From an uncultured Phascolarctobacterium sp. (GTDB lineage: Bacteria; Bacillota; Negativicutes; Acidaminococcales; Acidaminococcaceae), in assembly GCA_900541915.1 (NCBI GenBank), contig UQLS01000017.1:1-41068 (forward strand): a stretch of 41,068 bases of DNA, written 5' to 3'. The notes under the pieces were generated by a model that searched no databases, was not told the DNA's origin, and saw only the letters and a list, made by a program, of their open reading frames with translations. Shown piece by piece: positions 16,787 to 26,521 of this stretch (position 1 is the stretch's first letter; every line of letters starts with the position of its first letter). The translations under genes and the position numbers were made by a program.

Positions 16787-19700
16787 CTACTGTTTTTCTT
16801 TTACACCAACTAACTGAGGCAATCGTTTTTCCAGCCAGTCCAAAGGTTTAATATCACATCCCGCAGTCTTAAAAATCAGCTGCGGCTCTTTGCCATTTTT
16901 AAAAGTCATCCTGCCCTGATATTCCTTCAGCAAACCAAGCACAGCCTCTGAATCAACTGTAGCATGTTCACCAAAAGTAATACGCAGCTCACTGGGACGG
17001 ACACTAATACCACGTATCTTAATTAAACGGCACAACCCACGCAACGCAGCAATACGCCAAAGAGCTTCTACCTCTGCCGGCGGATTGCCAAAACGGTCGA
17101 TAATCTCATCCATCAAATCATCACGTTCATTATACCGCATTTCGGCAAAACGTCGATACAGCTCCATTTTATAACGCGGATCTGCAATATAACCGTCAGG
17201 AATATATGCTTCCACTTCAATTTCCAGCACAGGCTCAGGCTCATAGACATTCTTATCTGTACCATTTTTCAGCCTGTTAATAGTCTGTTCCAGCATTTCG
17301 CAATAAGCCGCAAAGCCAATTCCCGTTATATGTCCATGCTGCTGCGGTCCCAAAAGATTGCCGGCACCGCGTATTTCCAAATCGCGCATGGCAATTTTAA
17401 AACCTGCACCAAGTTCGGTAAAGTCACGGATAGCCTGTAATCTTTTTTCAGCGATTTCACTGAGAGCCTTATTAGGCTTATAGACAAAATAAGCATAAGC
17501 AAGACGGCTGCTACGTCCTACACGTCCGCGCATCTGATACAGCTGCGAAAGTCCAAAGTTTTCTGCACCATCAATAATAATTGTATTAGCCAGCGGTACA
17601 TCCAGTCCGTTTTCTACAATAGTAGTACACAGCAAAACATCGCAGGTACCTTCATAGAAGGCTACCATAGCATCTTCCAAAGCATCCTCGCTCATCTGAC
17701 CATGAGCAATCTTAATGCTGATACCAGGCACAAGCTTGCGCAGCTTGCCTGCAATAGCTTCCAGGCCGCTGACCCTGTTATGAATATAATAGATACGTCC
17801 GCCGCGGCGCAGTTCACGTTCCAGAGCTTCCTTAATCATACCGTCGTTATATTCTGCCACAAATGTTTCTACCGGCAGTCTGTCCTCCGGCGGCGATTCT
17901 ATAACACTCATATCACGACTGCTTACCAACGCCATGTGCAAAGTACGCGGGATAGGTGTCGCCGACAGAGTTAATACATCGATACCTGTACGCCATTTCT
18001 TGATTTTTTCCTTTTGAGCAACGCCAAAGCGCTGTTCTTCGTCAATAATCAAAAGACCTAAATCACGAAAAACAATATCCTGCTGCAGCAAGCGATGTGT
18101 ACCAATTAGAATATCAACGCGGCCTTCTTCCAGACGCGCAATAATTTCTTTCTGCTCTTTTGCCGTGCAAAAACGGTTAAGCATGGCTACATTTACACCA
18201 AAACCATTCATGCGCTCAGAAAAAGTAAGATAATGCTGCTGCGCCAAAACAGTAGTCGGTACCATAACGGCAACCTGTTTGCCATCCATAACAGCTTTAA
18301 AAGCAGCTCTGATAGCAACTTCTGTCTTGCCATAGCCAACATCACCGCATAGTAATCTTTCCATAGGCTGCGGCTTTTCCATGTCAGCCTTGATTTCCTT
18401 TATCGCCCGCAATTGGTCCGGTGTTTCTTCATATGGGAATTTATCCTCAAACTCCTTCTGCCATTGGGTATCCTGAGCAAAAGCATGTCCAGGCATAATC
18501 TGCCGCTGAGCATATAAACGCAAAAGCTCCTCTGCCAGTTCAGTAATCGCTTTAGCTGCCTTAGCTGTAGTACGTTTCCAATCCGCACCGCCCATTTTAG
18601 ACAGTCTGGGAACTGAACCTTCATTGCCCACGTATTTATGCAGCATGCCTACCTGGTCTACCGGTACATACAGCTTATCATCACCGGCATAAGCCAGCAG
18701 TAGATAATCTCTGTGTACTCCGTCGACAGCGACATTTTCAACACCTATATAACGGCCGATGCCATGAACCTTATGAACAACATAATCACCGGCTTTGATA
18801 TCAGAGAAATACTCTAACTGCTTACCCTGATTTTTGCTGTGCAGCCGCTTCCGCTTCTGCATTCCGAAAATATCACTTTCTGTAAGCAGCAGCCAGTCTT
18901 CGTCCCAGAAACGGAAACCATGGTCAAGCTCACCAAACATTACATTAACGCATCCTGACTGTACAGCATTTTCAGCATAAACGGCTTGCAAACCATAATT
19001 TACTAAGTTATCAGCAAAGCCGCGTGCCTTGATACTGCTGCTGAGCATAATCACCGGCGTAATTCCATCACTGAGCCAACCATGCAAATCTTCCTGCAGC
19101 ATGGCAATATTTTTATTATAAGGAGCAACTCCGCGTACCGGTATATTTATTGACGGCAGCTCACGCAGGTAGCTATGGGCCAAAGCCGATACCAATACAG
19201 CCGCATGTTCCCCGCACAACTCTACTAACTGCTGGCAGCTGAATAAATCTTCTGCATAATTTTTATTTTCCTTATCCAGCTTTTCCAGCATGGAAAAAGT
19301 TTTTACAGGTTCATCAATAATGATAAGAGTATCTTTACTGCAGTAATCAAATAATGAGGCAGTACAATTTGTTGCTTCACTTACTTTCAGCGGAACTATT
19401 TTAACTTCGTCAAAGCTTTGTAAGCTGCGCTGGCTTTCCAGCTCAAAGCTGCGCACAGCATCAATCTCATCATCAAACCATTCAATCCTTACAGGTCTGC
19501 TGCTGTTGATAGGATAGATATCCATGATATCGCCGCGCAAACAAAATTGTCCTAAGGCATCTACCTGATCCGTACGCTCATAACCGTACTCTATCAGCTG
19601 CTTCACCAGTTCCTGCTGTTCGCAAATTTCGCCAGCTTTTACTAATATTTGCTTATCATCAATACTGCCGGGAGAAAACTGCTTCTGCTGCCACGCTTCT

Positions 19701-20071
19701 GCAGTAATGAAAACAATACCTTTTTCTTCACCCTTTAAAAAGCGCAGTGCTGCTGTACGCCCCGCCTGCAGTTCCAGACTTTGCGTTTCTGCCTGCACGC
19801 GCGGCAAATCAACAGGATACAGCTCCTGCATGGGCAGGTCAGGATATAAATAATTCAGTTCTCTTCTGTAAGCGCGCATCTCCTCACGGGTAGCTACAAA
19901 CAGCGCCAAGCTTCCGCTGCCTCCGCACGCCTTGTCCAGCACAGACAAAAAGACCGACTTGTTGCTGCCTGACAACCCGGTTAAAACACACGCCTGTTGT
20001 TGTTCATGATAAGCTGCAGCCTGCTGAATTTCTTTTAGCTCAGTCAGCTTATCAGTTAAAATATTTTTCAT
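16787..20071 (-). CDS. mfd: Transcription-repair coupling factor Mfd
   Basis: 1094 residues, slightly short of the 1150-1180 of well-known Mfd proteins. It pushes stalled RNA polymerase off damaged DNA and recruits UvrA. Visible in order: UvrB-like N-terminal module (LTGLSGSNKSVFLSVLDKA, a degenerate Walker A), the CarD-like polymerase-interaction domain (AGDYVVHKVHGIGRYIGVE), the RecG-like translocase with Walker A GDVGYGKTEVA, IIDEEQRFGV, TLSATPIPRTL, the TRG region RGAGNLLGPQQHGHI, and the C-terminal TRCF domain. A typical neighbour of SpoVB/mazG. Confidence 0.97.
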   Translation of the reverse strand: MKNILTDKLTELKEIQQAAAYHEQQQACVLTGLSGSNKSVFLSVLDKACGGSGSLALFVATREEMRAYRRELNYLYPDLPMQELYPVDLPRVQAETQSLELQAGRTAALRFLKGEEKGIVFITAEAWQQKQFSPGSIDDKQILVKAGEICEQQELVKQLIEYGYERTDQVDALGQFCLRGDIMDIYPINSSRPVRIEWFDDEIDAVRSFELESQRSLQSFDEVKIVPLKVSEATNCTASLFDYCSKDTLIIIDEPVKTFSMLEKLDKENKNYAEDLFSCQQLVELCGEHAAVLVSALAHSYLRELPSINIPVRGVAPYNKNIAMLQEDLHGWLSDGITPVIMLSSSIKARGFADNLVNYGLQAVYAENAVQSGCVNVMFGELDHGFRFWDEDWLLLTESDIFGMQKRKRLHSKNQGKQLEYFSDIKAGDYVVHKVHGIGRYIGVENVAVDGVHRDYLLLAYAGDDKLYVPVDQVGMLHKYVGNEGSVPRLSKMGGADWKRTTAKAAKAITELAEELLRLYAQRQIMPGHAFAQDTQWQKEFEDKFPYEETPDQLRAIKEIKADMEKPQPMERLLCGDVGYGKTEVAIRAAFKAVMDGKQVAVMVPTTVLAQQHYLTFSERMNGFGVNVAMLNRFCTAKEQKEIIARLEEGRVDILIGTHRLLQQDIVFRDLGLLIIDEEQRFGVAQKEKIKKWRTGIDVLTLSATPIPRTLHMALVSSRDMSVIESPPEDRLPVETFVAEYNDGMIKEALERELRRGGRIYYIHNRVSGLEAIAGKLRKLVPGISIKIAHGQMSEDALEDAMVAFYEGTCDVLLCTTIVENGLDVPLANTIIIDGAENFGLSQLYQMRGRVGRSSRLAYAYFVYKPNKALSEIAEKRLQAIRDFTELGAGFKIAMRDLEIRGAGNLLGPQQHGHITGIGFAAYCEMLEQTINRLKNGTDKNVYEPEPVLEIEVEAYIPDGYIADPRYKMELYRRFAEMRYNERDDLMDEIIDRFGNPPAEVEALWRIAALRGLCRLIKIRGISVRPSELRITFGEHATVDSEAVLGLLKEYQGRMTFKNGKEPQLIFKTAGCDIKPLDWLEKRLPQLVGVKEKQ

Positions 20072-20107
20072 AAGGATATCCAGACTTCCATCACTTAATA
20101 TCTAAAA

Positions 20108-20136
20108 AAGGGTTTTAGCAGTAAGCTAAAACCCTT
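20108..20136 (-). terminator. Terminator of glpX
   Basis: Perfect 12-bp stem AAGGGTTTTAGC/GCTAAAACCCTT with a 5-nt loop, followed on the minus strand by TTTTTT. Confidence 0.88.
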
Positions 20137-20148
20137 GTATTCCTAATC

Positions 20149-21111
20149 TTACAGTTTAACTGCAAAATCTTTCCGGTCAAAGCTGTGAATAGCATCAACA
20201 AATCTTACAGTACCGGTTTTATATCTGGTGGAGATGGTATGAGTACGTACACCGCCGCCAAAATAACGCAGTCCGGTAAGCATATTGCAGTTAGTAATAG
20301 CGGTTGCAGTAAACATGCAGTCATCGCCTTTTACCAAATCATCCAAAGTAAGTACTTTGTTGCAGTCCGCAATGCCCATTTCCAGGCAGCGTTTTACCTG
20401 TGCATCATCTTCCGGGCACAGTTTAGCCTGCATATCGCCGCCTAAGCATTTAATAGCAACTGCAGCCAGTACACCTTCAGGAGCACCACCGCGACCGATA
20501 TACATATGTACGCCGGTACCTTCAATGCCCGCATTAACGATGGGGTTTACGTCACCGTCAGTAATCAGCTGAATACGTGCACCAGCACTGCGGATTTCAT
20601 CCATAATGCCATAATGACGTTCACGGTCCAGTAAAACTACATTCAAATCAGAAACTTCACGGTCCAAAGCTCTGGCAACACGCTGCAGATTTTCCTTAAC
20701 GGGAGCGTTGATATCGATGCAGCCTTTAGCACGCGGGCCAACTGCGATTTTATCCATATACATATCAGGAGCATGCAGCAGGCATCCTTTCGGTGCGATA
20801 GCGATAACAGCGATAGCGCCAGGTTGTCCTTTAGCTACCAGGTTGGTACCTTCAACAGGGTCTACGGCAATATCTACAGCCGGGCCGCCTGCACCAACTT
20901 CTTCACCAATGTACAGCATCGGTGCTTCATCCATTTCACCTTCGCCGATAACTACGGTACCGCTGATATTTACGGTATCAAACATTTTACGCATTGCATC
21001 TACAGCCAGTTGGTCGGCTCCGTTCTTATCGCCTCTGCCAACACTGCGTCCGCAGGCAATAGCAGCTGCTTCTGTAACACGTACAAATTCCATGGAAAGT
21101 TCTCTGTTCAT
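20149..21111 (-). CDS. glpX: Fructose-1,6-bisphosphatase, class II (GlpX)
   Basis: 320 residues, typical of GlpX. It hydrolyses fructose 1,6-bisphosphate in gluconeogenesis. Metal and substrate residues lie in RGDKNGADQLAVDAM (22-36), VIGEGEMDEAPMLYIGE (about 55-71) and DPVEGTN (about 87-93), the Li+-sensitive phosphatase signatures. Further conserved blocks are DRERHYGIMDEIR and GRGGAPEGVLAAVAIK. AAGGAG precedes the ATG. Its own promoter and terminator suggest a monocistronic gene. Confidence 0.96.
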   Translation of the reverse strand: MNRELSMEFVRVTEAAAIACGRSVGRGDKNGADQLAVDAMRKMFDTVNISGTVVIGEGEMDEAPMLYIGEEVGAGGPAVDIAVDPVEGTNLVAKGQPGAIAVIAIAPKGCLLHAPDMYMDKIAVGPRAKGCIDINAPVKENLQRVARALDREVSDLNVVLLDRERHYGIMDEIRSAGARIQLITDGDVNPIVNAGIEGTGVHMYIGRGGAPEGVLAAVAIKCLGGDMQAKLCPEDDAQVKRCLEMGIADCNKVLTLDDLVKGDDCMFTATAITNCNMLTGLRYFGGGVRTHTISTRYKTGTVRFVDAIHSFDRKDFAVKL

Positions 21112-21153
21112 TATTTACATCACTCCTTGAGGAAAATTCAGACATCTCTTTTT

Positions 21154-21182
21154 ATTATGACACTTTCAGCATATTTACGCAA
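21154..21182 (-). promoter_or_regulatory. Promoter of glpX
   Basis: Minus-strand TTGCGT (21177-21182), a 17-nt spacer and CATAAT (21154-21159), about 40 bp before the glpX start. Confidence 0.5.
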
Positions 21183-21191
21183 CTGTAAAAA

Positions 21192-21758
21192 CTACGCCAA
21201 AATCCTCATCAGCAAATTAGCCATAATCTGCAGCGGCCAAATAAAGACTATATACAACAGCAACAGACTGAATAAAACAGTTACCACTGAACGTTTAAAG
21301 TCAATCAAATAGACAACTTCCAATGACCGCATCAAAAGATACAGCATCCAGCAGAAGCCCGTTGCAACAATAACGGCCAGCAACACCAAGCCTGCCAATC
21401 CCAGCTTGCCTGCCAGCAATGATACTGGCGTCAACAGCAGAAGCGGCAGCGTAGTATAGCCTAAAAGACAAATCAATCCTTTTGGATCACCTGAAACTGC
21501 CCCAAAAGTTTCCAATATCCCGTGCAGCAAAAAACCGTACAGAGTCAATGCCGTACCTAAAATCATAACACTGGCAATAATTATAGCAAAACGCACTTCC
21601 AGCGGCTGTTCCAGCAGCCAGACATTAGTGGCAACTCCGGCAAAAAAACCTGTGCTCATCGCAAAATACCATGCACTGCGCCACAGACAAGGCTTTTTTA
21701 CCAGCACTGTCATACCGGCTTTAGTATCAAAAAGCACATCGAAGGTCTTTCTTCTCAT
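21192..21758 (-). CDS. YIP1-family integral membrane protein
   Basis: 188 residues with about five hydrophobic helices after a basic N-terminus (FDVLFDTKAGMTVLVKKP), matching the bacterial YIP1 (DUF1282-like) layout in which a short amphipathic entry is followed by a five-helix core. No catalytic residues are evident and the function is unknown. It starts 6 bp after sppA with a good GAGAGG site, so it belongs to the sppA transcript. No clear terminator follows before glpX. Confidence 0.65.
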   Translation of the reverse strand: MRRKTFDVLFDTKAGMTVLVKKPCLWRSAWYFAMSTGFFAGVATNVWLLEQPLEVRFAIIIASVMILGTALTLYGFLLHGILETFGAVSGDPKGLICLLGYTTLPLLLLTPVSLLAGKLGLAGLVLLAVIVATGFCWMLYLLMRSLEVVYLIDFKRSVVTVLFSLLLLYIVFIWPLQIMANLLMRILA

Positions 21759-21764
21759 CAGTTA

Positions 21765-22697
21765 TCACCTCTCTGCTCTCGGTGATACTCCCTGCTGCGC
21801 AGCACCAGTTAATTGCTGCAAAAGCTGTCCTTTAATACTGTTTGCTATTTCAGCAGATAAAAACAGTTCCCAAGGCTGCTGTTTTGCTTTCTCTTTAACA
21901 GGAGGCATGCCTTGGATGCCTGCTAATTTACCAGCTTCTGCCAGCGCATCATAATAATTGCCTATTTCATCTACCAGACCAACATTCTTAGCCTGCTGTC
22001 CTGTATAAATGCGTCCGTCAGCCAGCTGCCTTACTTTAGAGGCATCCATCTGTCTGCCCACTGCTACAGTAGCAATAAAGCTTTCATAAATTTCATTGAC
22101 AATATTTTGCAGAATTATTTTTTCTTCTGCAGTCATCGGTCTGTCATTGCTTAAAATATCCTTGTAAGGACCGCTTTTAATCTTTTCACTGGTAATGCCA
22201 ATTTTTTTATACAGTTCTTCAGTATTCATGTAAGGCATATATACACCTATGCTGCCGGTAAGAGTAGTAGCATTGGCGTAAATTTTATCACTGCAGCAGG
22301 CCGCAATCCAGTAAGCGGCAGAAGCACCCATATCTCCCATAGCTGCTACAATCGGCTTCTTGGTTTCTGTTTTAAAACGCAGCAGCTCTCTGCTGATTTC
22401 CTCAGCCGCAGTTGCACTGCCGCCGCCGGAATCAATACGCAGTACAAGTGCTTTAACACTGTCATCGGCAGCTGCTTCTCTGATCTGCTTCATAATACTG
22501 CCGCTGGTAACACCGGAAGCCTGTCCAAAAAGATTTTCCTCTGCGGAGCCGCTCATAATGGTTCCCTCTATGTCAATTACTGCTACTCTGTCCTGCACAG
22601 TTACAACTTCATCATTATTATTGCCTTTGAGCAAGGATACCACGAAGCTAAGTACAGCAAGCAGCAATATTGCGCTTACAAAAAACTTTTTCAGCAT
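21765..22697 (-). CDS. sppA: Signal peptide peptidase SppA (S49 family)
   Basis: 310 residues, the short single-domain form. It degrades leftover signal peptides in the membrane. An N-terminal anchor helix occupies about residues 4-23. The peptidase S49 core follows, with VLRIDSGGGSATAAEE (85-100), the nucleophile Ser127 in MGASAAYW and the general base Lys179 in SGPYKD, 52 residues apart as in Bacillus SppA. TLTGSIGVY lies between them. TAGGAGG precedes the ATG. It is cotranscribed with the YIP1-like gene; pyrG upstream ends in its own terminator. Confidence 0.93.
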   Translation of the reverse strand: MLKKFFVSAILLLAVLSFVVSLLKGNNNDEVVTVQDRVAVIDIEGTIMSGSAEENLFGQASGVTSGSIMKQIREAAADDSVKALVLRIDSGGGSATAAEEISRELLRFKTETKKPIVAAMGDMGASAAYWIAACCSDKIYANATTLTGSIGVYMPYMNTEELYKKIGITSEKIKSGPYKDILSNDRPMTAEEKIILQNIVNEIYESFIATVAVGRQMDASKVRQLADGRIYTGQQAKNVGLVDEIGNYYDALAEAGKLAGIQGMPPVKEKAKQQPWELFLSAEIANSIKGQLLQQLTGAAQQGVSPRAER

Positions 22698-22728
22698 TGT
22701 TTACCTCCTATAATACTAAACAAAAACA

Positions 22729-22758
22729 AAAGCAGACTGCATTAAAGCAGCCTGCTTT
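22729..22758 (-). terminator. Terminator of pyrG
   Basis: Stem AAAGCAG/CTGCTTT extended past one mismatch by CTGC/GCAG around a 6-nt loop, followed on the minus strand by a T-rich run (TTTTGTTTTTG). Confidence 0.75.
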
Positions 22759-22773
22759 GCCTTTAAATTAATT

Positions 22774-24393
22774 TTACTGCTTTTGTTCCCGCAAAGCAGC
22801 TGCAATGAAATCACGGAACAGCGGATGGGGATTAGTAGGACGAGATTTAAATTCCGGATGGAACTGAGCACCCAGGAACCAGGGATGTACGTCCTGCGGC
22901 AGTTCAACAATCTCTACCAGACGACCGTTCGGCAGTGTACCACCGATTACAAGGCCATTCTTAATGATTTCTTCACGGAAAGCGTTATTAAATTCATAGC
23001 GATGACGATGACGTTCATAAATGAGTTCTTCACCATAAGCTTTCTGAGTAAGGGTACCTGGGTAAACTTTGCACGGATACAGACCCAGACGCATGGTACC
23101 ACCCATATCTTCAACATCAACCTGTTCAGCCATCAAATCAATTACAGGGTATTTAGTCTGAGCATCAAACTCGGAGCTGTTGGCATTTTCCATGCCACAT
23201 TTATGACGCGCATATTCAATTACGGCACATTGCATACCAAGGCAGATACCAAAGAACGGGATCTTGTTTTCACGTGCATATTGAATAGCTTTAATCTTGC
23301 CTTCAATACCACGGTCACCAAAACCGCCAGGTACGAGAATACCGTCAACATCAGCCATAACTTCAGACATTTTTACGTCTGCGCCTTCAATGGTTTCTGC
23401 ATTAACCCATTTAATTTCCAGTTCTGCTTCATTAAACACAGCAGCATGACGCAGGGATTCAGTAATACTAATGTAAGCATCCTGTAATTCTACATATTTG
23501 CCTACTACGGCAATAGTTACTTTCTTGTCGTATTTTTTCAAAATACGTGCTACCATATCATGCCAGCCGGACATATCTTTCGGACGGTCTTCTACATCAA
23601 GCTTTTTCAATACGATAGTATCAAGACCCTGTTCTTCCATTAACATAGGTACTTCATAAATACTCTTAGCAGTCAGGTTCTGGATAACTGCATCCGGGTC
23701 AACATCGCAGAACATAGCCATTTTTTCGCACATATCTTTGGAGATTTCTTTTTCACTGCGGCAAACGATGATATCAGGAGAAATACCGATGCTGCGCAGT
23801 TCTTTAACGCTATGCTGAGTCGGTTTTGTTTTCAGTTCGCCGGCAGCAGAAATGTACGGAACCAAAGTTACATGGATGTACAAAACATCGCTTTTGCCAA
23901 CTTCTTTCTTTACCTGTCTGATTGCTTCCAGGAACGGTAAGCTTTCAATATCACCAACGGTACCACCAATTTCAGTAATAACGAAGTCTGCATTGTCTTC
24001 ACGGCCTACGCGGAAAACTCTTTCTTTGATTTCGTTAGTAACATGAGGAATTACCTGCACGGTACCGCCAAGATAATCGCCGCGGCGTTCTTTATTAATT
24101 ACGGACTGATAAATCTTACCAGCGGTCACATTAGAACCTTTGGAAAGATTGATGTCAATAAAACGTTCATAGTGGCCCAAATCCAGGTCAGTTTCAGCAC
24201 CGTCATCGGTAACGAATACTTCACCATGCTGGTACGGGCTCATGGTGCCGGGGTCAATATTGATATACGGGTCGAATTTTTGAATAGTAACTTTAAAGCC
24301 ACGACTTTTCAGCAAGCGGCCTAAAGAAGCAGCAGTAATGCCTTTGCCCAAAGAAGAAACTACACCGCCAGTTACAAAAATATATTTTGTCAT
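22774..24393 (-). CDS. pyrG: CTP synthase
   Basis: 539 residues. It aminates UTP to CTP using glutamine. The N-terminal synthetase domain begins MTKYIFVTGGVVSSLGKGI (P-loop-like) with DPYINIDPGTMSPYQHGEVF. The C-terminal class I glutamine amidotransferase has the nucleophile loop FGICLGMQCAV and, near the end, the His/Glu of QFHPEFKSRP. I start at the ATG at 24393, because the ATG four codons upstream has its Shine-Dalgarno directly abutting it. pyrG is 42 bp behind argS. Confidence 0.97.
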   Translation of the reverse strand: MTKYIFVTGGVVSSLGKGITAASLGRLLKSRGFKVTIQKFDPYINIDPGTMSPYQHGEVFVTDDGAETDLDLGHYERFIDINLSKGSNVTAGKIYQSVINKERRGDYLGGTVQVIPHVTNEIKERVFRVGREDNADFVITEIGGTVGDIESLPFLEAIRQVKKEVGKSDVLYIHVTLVPYISAAGELKTKPTQHSVKELRSIGISPDIIVCRSEKEISKDMCEKMAMFCDVDPDAVIQNLTAKSIYEVPMLMEEQGLDTIVLKKLDVEDRPKDMSGWHDMVARILKKYDKKVTIAVVGKYVELQDAYISITESLRHAAVFNEAELEIKWVNAETIEGADVKMSEVMADVDGILVPGGFGDRGIEGKIKAIQYARENKIPFFGICLGMQCAVIEYARHKCGMENANSSEFDAQTKYPVIDLMAEQVDVEDMGGTMRLGLYPCKVYPGTLTQKAYGEELIYERHRHRYEFNNAFREEIIKNGLVIGGTLPNGRLVEIVELPQDVHPWFLGAQFHPEFKSRPTNPHPLFRDFIAAALREQKQ

Positions 24394-24434
24394 TTTAATT
24401 CCCATCCCTTTCTTTCCACAGAATCAAATGATTA

Positions 24435-26099
24435 TTACATTCTTTCAGGTGCGGATACACCAAGTATACCAAGTGCATGTCTGATAACATGACCTACTGC
24501 TTTAACCAATGCAATACGGGCCTGCTGTACATCACTGTCAACACCGAGGATGCGGCATTGATTATAGAAGGAATGGAACAGTCCTGCCAGTTCATGTACA
24601 TAGTGTGCAACACGATGTACTGCTCTTTCTTTAGCAGCAGCAGCAATCAGTTCAGGATATTCGCCTAATTTTTTAATCAATTCCAGTTCACATGCTTCAG
24701 TCAATACGGACAGCTTCAGTTCTTCAGCCGCTGCCGTAGTAATACCAGCTTCTTTCAGCTGACGCATAATGCTGCAAATACGAGCATGAGCATATTGAAT
24801 ATAGTAAACAGGATTTTCGTTAGATTTTTCTGCAGCCAGTGTCAAATCAAAATCAAGCTGACTGTCGATAGAACGCATGACAAAGAAGAAACGGGCAGCA
24901 TCAGTGCCAACTTCTTCAATCAGCTCATTTAAAGTGACGCTCTGACCGGTACGTTTGGACATTTTTACCAGCTCGCCGTTACGATACAGACTTACCATTT
25001 GCAGAATCAGCACTTCCAGCTGTTCCGGTTTGTAGCCTAAAGCGCCAACAGCAGCCTTCATTCTGGCAATATAGCCATGGTGATCTGCGCCCCACAGATT
25101 GATTACACGGTCAAAACCACGGGCAAATTTATTCTGATGATAAGCAATATCAGCAGCAAAATAGGTAGGAATACCATTATCACGGATAACAACACGGTCT
25201 TTATCATCGCCATGTTCAGTAGCTTTAAGCCACAGTGCACCGTCTTTTTCATATACATAGCCGCGTTCTTTCAGCAGTTCGCAGGCTTTAGTAATAGCAT
25301 CTGCATCATGCAGGCTTTGTTCACTGAACCATACATCAAAATGTACATTGAATGCTTCCAGGTCTTCTTTCAATGCAGCGAGCTTTTCTTTTAAAGCAAT
25401 GGTACGGAACTGCTGCAGTCTTTCAGCCTCATCCATATGGAGGAATTTATCACCATAGATGCGTACGATTCTTTTAGCAGTTTCTACAATATCATAACCA
25501 TGATAACCGTTTTCAGGGAATTCTACCTGCTGGCCTAATTCTTCCAGATAACGGGCATTAACAGAAGCTGCCAGATTGTTAATCTGATTGCCAGCATCGT
25601 TAATATAATATTCACGGGTAATATCATAACCGGCAGCTTTCATCAGATTAGCCAGTGCACTGCCAACGGCAGCTCCGCGTCCATGACCAACGTGCAGCGG
25701 ACCTGTCGGGTTGGCACTTACATATTCCAGCTGGATTTTTTCTTTGCAGTCATTCTGCAGATTACCATAATTTTCACCGGCAGCGATAATATTTGCCAGC
25801 ATATCATACATCCAATCCTGCTTCAAATAAAAATTAATAAAGCCAGGGCCGGCAATTTCAGTTTTTTCAATATAAGCACATTCCAGATTATCAGTTACAG
25901 CTTGGGCAATCATGCGCGGATTGCATTTCAAGCTGCGTGCAGACTGCATCGCAAAGTTAGTGGCAAAATCACCGAACTCTTTTTGCGGCGGCACCTCCAA
26001 AAGTACCTCCGGCAGTTCTCCTGCTTTTACAGTTCCCTGAGCAATGGCTTTCTGTGCAGCTGCCACGATGGCTTCTGCCAGTACCTGTTTGATATCCAC
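24435..26099 (-). CDS. argS: Arginyl-tRNA synthetase
   Basis: 554 residues, normal ArgRS. The Arg-tRNA-specific N-terminal domain is followed by the class I core with HVGHGRG (HIGH, 136-142) and KMSKRTG (KMSKS). The C-terminal DALR anticodon-binding domain ends in VGHVIRHALGILGVSAPERM. The start codon is GTG: it shares one base with the TAG stop of the preceding gene (TAGTG), with AAGGAGG about 10 nt upstream, so translation is coupled to the DUF1934 gene. Confidence 0.96.
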   Translation of the reverse strand: MDIKQVLAEAIVAAAQKAIAQGTVKAGELPEVLLEVPPQKEFGDFATNFAMQSARSLKCNPRMIAQAVTDNLECAYIEKTEIAGPGFINFYLKQDWMYDMLANIIAAGENYGNLQNDCKEKIQLEYVSANPTGPLHVGHGRGAAVGSALANLMKAAGYDITREYYINDAGNQINNLAASVNARYLEELGQQVEFPENGYHGYDIVETAKRIVRIYGDKFLHMDEAERLQQFRTIALKEKLAALKEDLEAFNVHFDVWFSEQSLHDADAITKACELLKERGYVYEKDGALWLKATEHGDDKDRVVIRDNGIPTYFAADIAYHQNKFARGFDRVINLWGADHHGYIARMKAAVGALGYKPEQLEVLILQMVSLYRNGELVKMSKRTGQSVTLNELIEEVGTDAARFFFVMRSIDSQLDFDLTLAAEKSNENPVYYIQYAHARICSIMRQLKEAGITTAAAEELKLSVLTEACELELIKKLGEYPELIAAAAKERAVHRVAHYVHELAGLFHSFYNQCRILGVDSDVQQARIALVKAVGHVIRHALGILGVSAPERM

Positions 26100-26521
26100 T
26101 ATACTTCTTCCTCCTTGATGTCTATTATAATCTTCATATCTCCATAAGGCTTGCCATCCTGCGACAGCGTATATTCTATATCAATATGCCAGGAACCATC
26201 TCCGCTTTCCGTATACAGGTAGCGAGTAAAGGTTTCCAATGGTATATCAAGATACGGCGTTTTATAGGCACTTCTGTCCGTATATCCTTTGAAAAACTCC
26301 TGTCTGTGTTCCAGACTGCCGTTGCGGATAATAACTACTCTTTCTTCATCCCATTTCAGTGTAGTCTTAGTTCCTTCCAGTCCGGTTTCAGCCGGCTCAT
26401 CATAAAAAACGTACTTTTTGCCGTTTTTTTCTGCCATACTGCCGGTATAAACATGTCTTGTTTGCTGCTCTTCCTGCCCGTCTTTCATGACGCTGGCAAT
26501 ACAAATTTTTACAGATTTCAT
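26099..26521 (-). CDS. DUF1934 family beta-barrel protein
   Basis: 140 residues. DUF1934 proteins (YwiB type in Bacillus) lie next to argS in Firmicutes and are predicted lipocalin-like beta-barrels of unknown function. The sequence alternates short strands (KKYVFYDEPAE, TTLKWDEERVVIIRNG, WHIDIEYTLSQDGKPYGDMKIIIDI). I moved the start to the ATG at 26521 because GGGGAAG lies 8 nt upstream; the longer frame to 26596 reads through the untranslated leader. It is the first gene of the transcript from the strong promoter about 150 bp upstream. Confidence 0.82.
   Translation of the reverse strand: MKSVKICIASVMKDGQEEQQTRHVYTGSMAEKNGKKYVFYDEPAETGLEGTKTTLKWDEERVVIIRNGSLEHRQEFFKGYTDRSAYKTPYLDIPLETFTRYLYTESGDGSWHIDIEYTLSQDGKPYGDMKIIIDIKEEEV

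Noticed and set aside
22716..22910. 64-codon minus-strand frame at the end of pyrG
   Set aside because: Overlaps the C-terminal pyrG codons out of frame and runs through the terminator.
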